Below, piece after piece: positions 59,041-64,000 of a stretch of 64,000 nucleotides of DNA. A model generated the notes under the pieces. The model saw nothing but the letters and a program-made list of their open reading frames with translations. It searched no databases and was not told the origin of the DNA. Location: NCBI RefSeq assembly GCF_004519545.1, contig NZ_SDKM01000027.1, positions 1 to 64,000 on the forward strand. The letters are read 5' to 3'. The position numbers and the translations under genes were made by a program. Every line of letters starts with the position of its first letter. Positions within the stretch are counted from its first letter, which is position 1. This DNA is from Nocardioides guangzhouensis (lineage in GTDB: Bacteria; Actinomycetota; Actinomycetes; Propionibacteriales; Nocardioidaceae).

Positions 59041-59277
59041 GTGCCGACCCTCACCCGAGGAGCCGCGACCATCGCCTGCACCGACACCGCGGCATCGACG
59101 GACAGGCCGGATGCGCCCACCGTCGTGCTCGGCCACGGGCTGCTGTTCAGCGGCTGGATGTTCCACCACCAGGTCGAGGGCGCTCCCGACCGACGCACCG
59201 CTGCGTCACGGTGGACCGGCGCGGCCTGGGTGGCTCCCCCGCCACCAGCGAGCGGCCAGGTCGTGCGGCGGGTTCAG
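59041..59277 (+). pseudogene. Remnant of an alpha/beta hydrolase (C-truncated, frameshifted)
   Basis: PTVVLGHGLLFSGWMFHHQV encodes strand 3 and the oxyanion loop (HG) of an alpha/beta hydrolase. About 10 codons later the continuation HRCVTVDRRGLGGSPATSE appears in another frame, matching the next conserved strand and D.RG.G.S motif. After that the match ends at the convergent binding-protein gene. Only about 75 of roughly 270 residues remain, with no catalytic Ser-elbow, so it cannot be functional. Confidence 0.62.
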
Positions 59278-59278
59278 G

Positions 59279-60106
59279 TCAGGAGGTCTTGCCGAACCAC
59301 TTCTCGTAGATCTTGTCGTAACCGCCGTTGGCGCGGAGGTCGGCGAGCACGTCGTTGACGGTGCGGAGCAGGTCGACGTTGCCGTCCTTCTTGACCGCCA
59401 TGCCGTACTGCTCACCGGTGTCGAACTCGGCCGCGACGGAGAGCCGGGAGTTGTTCGCGATCACGTCGCCGACCACGGTGTTGTCGTAGACGGCCGCGTC
59501 GACGGTGCCCTTCCGGAGTGCCTCGTCCATCGCCGCGGAGTCCGGGAGCGGCACGATGTCGGCGCTGTCCGGCGCGTTGTCGGTGACGTAGAGCTCGCCG
59601 GTGGTGCCGCCCTGGACGGCGACCTTCTGGCCGGCGAGGTCGGCGAGCGACTCGACGCTGGAGCCGCGCTCGACGACGAGTGCCTGGGAGGCGTTGAAGT
59701 ACGGGCTGGAGAAGTCGAGCACCCGGGCACGTTCGCCGGTGATCGTCATCGCCGAGATCGCGATGTCGCACTTGCCGGCGTTGAGCGCCTCGCCGGACTG
59801 GATCGCGTCGAAGTCGGTGTCGAGGATGCGCGGCTCGAGGCTCAGGCGCTGCCCGACCTTGTCGACCAGGTCGATGTCGAAGCCCTTCGGCTCGCCCTTG
59901 TCCTCGTACTCGAACGGCTCGTAGGGCATGTCGGTGCACACCCGCAGCTGGCCCTTCTTGAGCACCTGCGGCTCGAACGAGGTCGCCCCGTCCTCGGCGT
60001 TGGCTGCACAGCCGGCGACGACGCCGGACAGCAGCACCGCGAGGCCGGCGGCACGGAGGGCGTGGGGGCGCGTACGGCGCGTGCGCGCCGGAGTCGTCTT
60101 CGTCAT
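59279..60106 (-). CDS. Amino-acid ABC transporter substrate-binding lipoprotein
   Basis: 275 residues. Signal peptide with lipobox LSGVVAGC (Cys about residue 33), then an SBP_bac_3 fold: RVCTDMPYEPFEYEDKGEPK, GFDIDLVDKVGQRLS, CDIAISAMTITGERARVLDF and AVKKDGNVDLLRTVNDVLAD. Likely binds glutamate, cystine or another polar amino acid. No permease or ATPase gene is in view: downstream is a pseudogene. The ATG begins one base after the cvnD stop (TGACATG), so it is in the conservon operon. Confidence 0.88.
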   Translation of the reverse strand: MTKTTPARTRRTRPHALRAAGLAVLLSGVVAGCAANAEDGATSFEPQVLKKGQLRVCTDMPYEPFEYEDKGEPKGFDIDLVDKVGQRLSLEPRILDTDFDAIQSGEALNAGKCDIAISAMTITGERARVLDFSSPYFNASQALVVERGSSVESLADLAGQKVAVQGGTTGELYVTDNAPDSADIVPLPDSAAMDEALRKGTVDAAVYDNTVVGDVIANNSRLSVAAEFDTGEQYGMAVKKDGNVDLLRTVNDVLADLRANGGYDKIYEKWFGKTS

Positions 60107-60107
60107 G

Positions 60108-60704
60108 TCAGTTCGCATTCACGGAGAGGGGCTGGATCAAGCGCTCGAGGGCGTACTCGGTCACCCGGACCAGGGCCTGCTTGACCGACGCCCGGTCGCG
60201 GGCGTCGACGCTGATGATCGGGACGTGCGGAGGCAGGGCGAGGGCGTTCGCCACCTCCTCCAGCGAGTAGCGCTGGGTGCCGTCGAACTCGTTGACCGCC
60301 ACGATGAAGGGCAGCCCCTTGGACTCGAAGTAGTCCAGCGGCGAGAACGAGTCGTCGAGGCGGTTGGTGTCCACCAGCACGATCGCGCCGATCGCGCCGA
60401 GGCACAGGTCGTCCCACATGAACCAGAACCGGCGCTGGCCCGGGGTGCCGAACAGGTAGAGGACGAGGTCCTCGGCCAGCGTGAGCCGGCCGAAGTCCAT
60501 GGCCACGGTCGTGGTGGCCTTGGTGGGGACGGCGTCGAGGTCGTCGACGCCCTCGGACTCGTTGGTGACCAGCGCCTCCGTGCGCAGCGGCACGATCTCC
60601 GACACCGATCCCACGAGGGTCGTCTTGCCCACGCCGAAGCCACCGGCGACGACGATCTTCGTCGACGCCGCCCTGCGCGTGGCGCTAGTAGGTGCGTAGT
60701 CCAC
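60108..60704 (-). CDS. cvnD: Conservon GTPase-like ATP/GTP-binding protein
   Basis: 198 residues. P-loop VVAGGFGVGKTTLVGSVSEI, G3-like DFGRLTL and LFGTPGQRRFWFMWDDL, and NEFDG in the base-recognition position (like NKxD). CvnD-type GTPases belong to the conservon signalling units of actinobacteria, which couple a membrane sensor to a small GTPase switch. It starts with GTG inside the cvnC 3' end (20 bases of overlap). Confidence 0.92.
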   Translation of the reverse strand: MDYAPTSATRRAASTKIVVAGGFGVGKTTLVGSVSEIVPLRTEALVTNESEGVDDLDAVPTKATTTVAMDFGRLTLAEDLVLYLFGTPGQRRFWFMWDDLCLGAIGAIVLVDTNRLDDSFSPLDYFESKGLPFIVAVNEFDGTQRYSLEEVANALALPPHVPIISVDARDRASVKQALVRVTEYALERLIQPLSVNAN

Positions 60705-61059
60705 GGAGAGTCCTTTCGATGAGGTCGATCCGCTCGTCCTTGGACGAGCTCTCGGTGATGGTGGCCTCCACGTGGACGATGCCCTGCTCGACCAGGTCGC
60801 CCAGGAGCACCCGGACGACGCCGATCGGCATGGACACCAGCGCGGAGACCTCCGCCACGGACCGCGCGTCGCAGGTGGCGAGCACCCGCAGCGCGGCAGG
60901 GTTCAGGTCGGGGTGGAAGCCGCCCGGACGACGCCTGAGGGTCGCCTCCATGGGGAGGTCGACCTTCGACCGCGTCCGGCCGGCCGTGATCGTGTACGGG
61001 CGGACGTAGCGTGCCGGGGCGACGTAGTCGTGGTTGTCGAACAGGTCACCGGGGTCCAC
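60685..61059 (-). CDS. cvnC: Conservon DUF742 protein
   Basis: 124 residues of the DUF742 family: YVRPYTITAGRTRSKVDLPM near the start and VSALVSMPIGVVRVLLGDLV, a winged-helix-like segment. CvnC proteins are conserved partners of CvnB and CvnD. Thirteen bases separate its ATG from the cvnB stop. Confidence 0.93.
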   Translation of the reverse strand: MDPGDLFDNHDYVAPARYVRPYTITAGRTRSKVDLPMEATLRRRPGGFHPDLNPAALRVLATCDARSVAEVSALVSMPIGVVRVLLGDLVEQGIVHVEATITESSSKDERIDLIERTLRGLRTY

Positions 61060-61071
61060 GACCGTCCTCCG

Positions 61072-61503
61072 TCAGGCTCCGGTGAAGGCGACGCGGGCGC
61101 TGGCCTGGACGGTGCGCCCGACCCGGTCCACCAGCAGCGCCATCTCGTAGCCGACCTGGCCGATGTCCGCCGCCTCCTGGGTCAGCACGGCGAGGTTGGA
61201 GCCGTCGCCGACGCTCATCAGCATGAGGTAGCCCTGCTCCATCTCGACCACCGTCTGCAGCACCGAGCCGCCGTCGAAGAGCCGGGCCGCGCCGACCGCG
61301 AGGCTGGCCAGCCCCGAGGAGACGGCCGCCACCTGCTCGGCGCGCTCCGAGGGGATGCTGGAGCTCGCGGCCATCAGGAGACCGTCGGCCGACACCAGGA
61401 TGGCGTGGGCGGCGTCCGCGACCTCGTCGACGAACCGGGTGACCAGCCAGTCGAGGTCACGCTCGTCACCGCCGGGGGCGGCGTACCCGTCGTATCCGTT
61501 CAT
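61072..61503 (-). CDS. cvnB: Conservon roadblock/LC7 protein
   Basis: 143 residues, roadblock/LC7 fold: LDWLVTRFVDEVADAAHAIL, VSADGLLMAASSSIPSERAE and LQTVVEMEQGYLMLMSVGDG. Roadblock proteins regulate small GTPases (MglB-like). The ATG overlaps the cvnA stop (ATGA). Confidence 0.94.
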   Translation of the reverse strand: MNGYDGYAAPGGDERDLDWLVTRFVDEVADAAHAILVSADGLLMAASSSIPSERAEQVAAVSSGLASLAVGAARLFDGGSVLQTVVEMEQGYLMLMSVGDGSNLAVLTQEAADIGQVGYEMALLVDRVGRTVQASARVAFTGA

Positions 61504-64000
61504 GCTGGGCCTGCTTCCGTGTGGGGGTGGGGACTGGATGCTGCGGCGGAGCGGCCGCGGGACACGCCGGCGGCGTGGGCGGCGAGACGCTTGCGGATGG
61601 CCTCCGGGTCGCGGGCGACCGCGGCGACCGGCTTGGTGACGCCACCGGGGACCAGCTTGGTCCCGGGCCGGCGGATCGGCAGGCCGGAGGCGCTGACCTC
61701 GACCTCGACGGGCGCCTCGGCGACGACGTCGGCCCGGTCCCAGCCCGCCTCGACCTCGGAGGAGCTCCACGGGAGGTCGCTCCCGTTGGTGCTCAGCCAG
61801 GCCGACTGCATGGACTTGAAGATCGGGGTGTCGAAGTCCTCCTCGAGCTCAACCACCGTGCTGCCGTCGAGCGCGTCCGCGCCGCCCAGCCGGGCCGGCT
61901 GCACGAACGGTGCCGGCTGACGCACCGGCAGTCCGCCGGTCGGGGCCGGGGCCGCGGCGGCCTCGGAGACCACCTCCGCCGGAACCTCGGGTGCGGCCAC
62001 GGGGTCCGGTGCGGTGGGTGCCCGGAACGGGATCACCTCGGCCGGGCGGTCCGCGGAGACCGGCGCGCTGACCGGCTCGTCCTCGTCGACGTCCTCGTCC
62101 TCGTCGACGTCCTCGTCGACGTCCTCGTACTCATCCGCGTCGTCGTACTCGTCGTCGGCGTTGTCGTACTCGTCGGCGTCGTCGGCATCGTCGTACTCGT
62201 CGTACTCGTCGTACTCGTCGGCGTCGTCGGTCACCGGCTCGAGGTCGTCGGCGTCCCGGCCGTCCTCGTCGGACTCGCCCTCGACCACCTCGACGTCGTC
62301 CGCGAGCTCGACGCCGGCGCCGGGCTCGGCGTCGTGCTCGTCGTCCGTCGCGGCGAGGTCCGCCTCGAACGCCTCGAACTCGTCGTCGAGCCCGGCCAGG
62401 TCGTCGGCACCGTCACGGTCGCCCGCCGGAGCCTTCGCGGAGTAGGGCGCCAGGGCCGCCGCCAGGTCGAAGGCCGGCTTGTCGTCCGCGGGCGCCTCGG
62501 GGGCCGAGGCCTCGGGGAGGTCGGGAACCGGTGCCACCGGGGGCACCGCCGTAGCCGCGGGCAGGGTCGGCGGGCCGGCCGGGGACACCGGCCGGTCGAA
62601 CGACGTCCCGGGCTGCCGGCGCGGCAGCCCGAGCGCTCCGTTGATGCGGTCGGCGATGCTGTCCACGTCCTCGGACTCCACCGGCTTGACCGCGGTGGGG
62701 GTGGTCCGGTCCGGCTCGGGGTCGGTCGCCTCGCCCACCACCGCGAGGCGCGGCGCGGGCGGCGCGGCCGGGCCGCTCATGTCCGGGAGGATCTCGCTGG
62801 GCAGGAACACCGTGGCGGTGGTGCCCTTGTCCTCGTTGCGTCGCAGCACCACGGAGATGCCGTGCCGCTTCGCGAGCCGGCTGACCACGAACAGGCCCAT
62901 GCGGCGGGCGGTGTCGGGCGTGACGTCGCCACCGGAACGGAGGTTCTGGTTGATGTCGGCGAGGCCGCGCTCGGGAATGCCGAGGCCCTGGTCGGTGATC
63001 TCGACGGTGACACCGTCGCGACCGGTGATCGAGCTCAGCACGACGCTGCTGTTCGGCGGCGAGTAGGAGAGCGCGTTGTCGACGAGCTCGGTGAGCAGGT
63101 GGACGACGTCCGCCGCGGCGGCGCTGCTCATCCGGGCCGCGCTGGTCGCACCGACCCGCACCCGCTGGTAGTCCTGCACGCCCGCGGTCGCCGCCTGGAG
63201 GGCGTCGGCCACGGTCAGGTCCTCTTGGCCGATGGCCGGGGCCGGGGCGTCGGCGAGGATCAGCAGGCTGTCCGCCGTACGGCGCATCCGGGAGGCGAGG
63301 TGGTCGAGCCGGAAGAGGCTCTCGAGCCGCTTGGGGTCCTCCTCGTCCTTCTCGAGCGCCTCGATCAGGCCGAGCTGCTGGTTGATCAGCGAGGTGTTGC
63401 GGCGCGACAGCGTCACGAACATCTCACCGACCTGGGACCGCAGCCGGGCCTCGCCGGAGGCGAGCAGCACGGCCTGGCGGTGCATGTCGTCGACCGCGCG
63501 GGCCATCTGGCCCATCTCCTCGCGGGTGGTGACGTCGATCGGCTGGATCTCGCCGGGGTCCTCGCCCGCGCGGATCTTGGCCACCGCCTCGGGCAGCTGT
63601 ACGTGGGCCACCGCGAGCGCGCCCTCGCGCACCTTGCGGATCGGGCCCAGCAGCAGGCGGGAGACCAGGAACGCCAGGATCAGCGCGGCGAGCAGGGCGG
63701 CCACGGTGACGGTCGCGTTGGCGATCGCGCGCGCCCGCGCGTCGGTCGCCGAGCTGGCCAGCTGGTCGTCGATGCCGTCCATCAGCGTGGTGATGAGCTC
63801 GTCGTACTGGGTGAACGCCTTGGCCCCGCCCAGGTCGGAGCCACCGGTGCGGATCTCGCGCGAGCGCTGGGCGTTCTCGGTGCGCAGCTTGGCGACTGCG
63901 GGCTCCGAGGCGCCGAGCGCACCGGCGAGGCGGTCGATGGCCGCGCCCTCGACGCCGAGCTCGGAGAACAGCTCCAGCGAGCCGGTCTCACCCGTGCGGT
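61500..64000 (-). CDS. cvnA: Conservon sensor histidine-kinase-like membrane protein (5' end beyond window)
   Basis: At least 833 residues; the N-terminus lies past base 64000. In order: extracytoplasmic helical sensor (nitrate-sensor-like; SELGVEGAAIDRLAGALGAS), a transmembrane segment (VTVAALLAALILAFLVSRLL), HAMP, a helical region (SRRNTSLINQQLGLIEALEK) and a HATPase_c domain (N-box ELVDNALSYSPPNS, DQGLGIPERG, GLFVVSRLAKRHG). The C-terminal 300 or so residues are low-complexity, with a very acidic Asp/Glu/Tyr repeat at 62085-62300 and a basic end. CvnA is expected to sense an external signal and act on CvnB-CvnC-CvnD. No clear phosphorylatable His was identified. Confidence 0.92.
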   Translation of the reverse strand, partial: RTGETGSLELFSELGVEGAAIDRLAGALGASEPAVAKLRTENAQRSREIRTGGSDLGGAKAFTQYDELITTLMDGIDDQLASSATDARARAIANATVTVAALLAALILAFLVSRLLLGPIRKVREGALAVAHVQLPEAVAKIRAGEDPGEIQPIDVTTREEMGQMARAVDDMHRQAVLLASGEARLRSQVGEMFVTLSRRNTSLINQQLGLIEALEKDEEDPKRLESLFRLDHLASRMRRTADSLLILADAPAPAIGQEDLTVADALQAATAGVQDYQRVRVGATSAARMSSAAAADVVHLLTELVDNALSYSPPNSSVVLSSITGRDGVTVEITDQGLGIPERGLADINQNLRSGGDVTPDTARRMGLFVVSRLAKRHGISVVLRRNEDKGTTATVFLPSEILPDMSGPAAPPAPRLAVVGEATDPEPDRTTPTAVKPVESEDVDSIADRINGALGLPRRQPGTSFDRPVSPAGPPTLPAATAVPPVAPVPDLPEASAPEAPADDKPAFDLAAALAPYSAKAPAGDRDGADDLAGLDDEFEAFEADLAATDDEHDAEPGAGVELADDVEVVEGESDEDGRDADDLEPVTDDADEYDEYDEYDDADDADEYDNADDEYDDADEYEDVDEDVDEDEDVDEDEPVSAPVSADRPAEVIPFRAPTAPDPVAAPEVPAEVVSEAAAAPAPTGGLPVRQPAPFVQPARLGGADALDGSTVVELEEDFDTPIFKSMQSAWLSTNGSDLPWSSSEVEAGWDRADVVAEAPVEVEVSASGLPIRRPGTKLVPGGVTKPVAAVARDPEAIRKRLAAHAAGVSRGRSAAASSPHPHTEAGPA
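62085..62235 (-). repeat. Asp/Glu/Tyr-coding triplet repeats within cvnA
   Basis: Iterated GTCGTACTC, GTCGTC and GTCGACGTCCTC units on the plus strand encode repeated DEY and DEDVDED blocks in the CvnA tail. This is a coding microsatellite likely to vary in length between strains by slippage. Confidence 0.7.

Noticed and set aside
62085..62235. CRISPR-like array
   Set aside because: The repeats are 6-12 base coding triplet iterations in frame inside cvnA, without unique spacers.
1..64000. tRNA, rRNA, riboswitch or insertion sequence
   Set aside because: No cloverleaf-like CCA ends with T-loop GTTCGANTC patterns, no ribosomal segments and no transposase-like protein were recognised by eye; a covariance-model search would be needed to exclude small RNAs.

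Overview
The window is about 70% GC with GTG/ATG starts, many 4-base ATGA/GTGA gene overlaps, a SigB/SigF-type sigma factor, a PAS-ANTAR protein, a MshB-like deacetylase and a four-gene conservon. This points to a high-GC actinobacterium, probably Nocardioides or a relative (inferred; no rRNA gene is present). I saw no tRNA, rRNA, CRISPR array, insertion sequence or phage gene, and no gene-free stretch over 300 bases.

Layout. 0-8 kb: end of a sigma factor gene, a CinA-C/PncC-like protein, a PAS-ANTAR regulator, a frameshifted remnant of a Na+/H+ antiporter, a FAD-Rieske oxidoreductase, a CDF metal transporter, a RibD/DHFR-like protein, a DUF1707 protein and a DHA2 MFS pump. 7.5-11.2 kb: a likely phosphate-starvation module (PAP2 phosphatase, LPG-synthase-TM/GT4 fusion, PIG-L deacetylase). 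PHO-box-like 11-base repeats precede the first two genes. 11.2-12.2 kb: a zinc alcohol dehydrogenase.

12.3-46.6 kb is a large catabolic region. Its lower pathway for protocatechuate is complete but split: pcaF-pcaI-pcaJ with a divergent LysR gene at 12.3-15.8 kb, and pcaHGBDC-pobA with a divergent IclR gene at 41.6-47.3 kb. Between them lie two GH78 alpha-L-rhamnosidases (one frameshifted), a GH1 beta-glucosidase, and an 11-gene aromatic or polyketide-ring operon (28.5 down to 19.5 kb: ABM monooxygenase, two FAH-family hydrolases, ALDH, VOC protein, extradiol dioxygenase, three SDRs, a DHPON-hydrolase-like alpha/beta hydrolase, DUF2218). The divergent operon encodes an ABC importer, a flavoprotein monooxygenase and a BBE-type oxidase. 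There is also a pair of NodD-like LysR genes, an MFS transporter, an MBL-fold hydrolase and a cupin. A roughly 20-base imperfect palindrome recurs in front of four of these units. My leading inference is uptake and breakdown of plant rhamnosyl/glucosyl phenolics such as flavonoid glycosides: sugars are removed by the glycosidases, ring A is opened by the central operon, and ring-B acids are drained through PobA and the Pca enzymes.

47.4-54.4 kb: an operon of a fused 2-oxoacid dehydrogenase E1, an FAD amine oxidase and an ALDH7-type dehydrogenase (lysine/pipecolate-like), then a quinone oxidoreductase, a lipoate-ligase-like protein and a small membrane protein. 54.6-59.3 kb: an amidohydrolase with its GntR regulator, a MarR regulator divergent from a Rossmann-fold reductase and a VOC protein, a methyltransferase, and a broken alpha/beta hydrolase. 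59.3-64 kb: a conservon (sensor kinase-like CvnA, roadblock CvnB, DUF742 CvnC, GTPase CvnD) followed directly by an amino-acid-binding lipoprotein.
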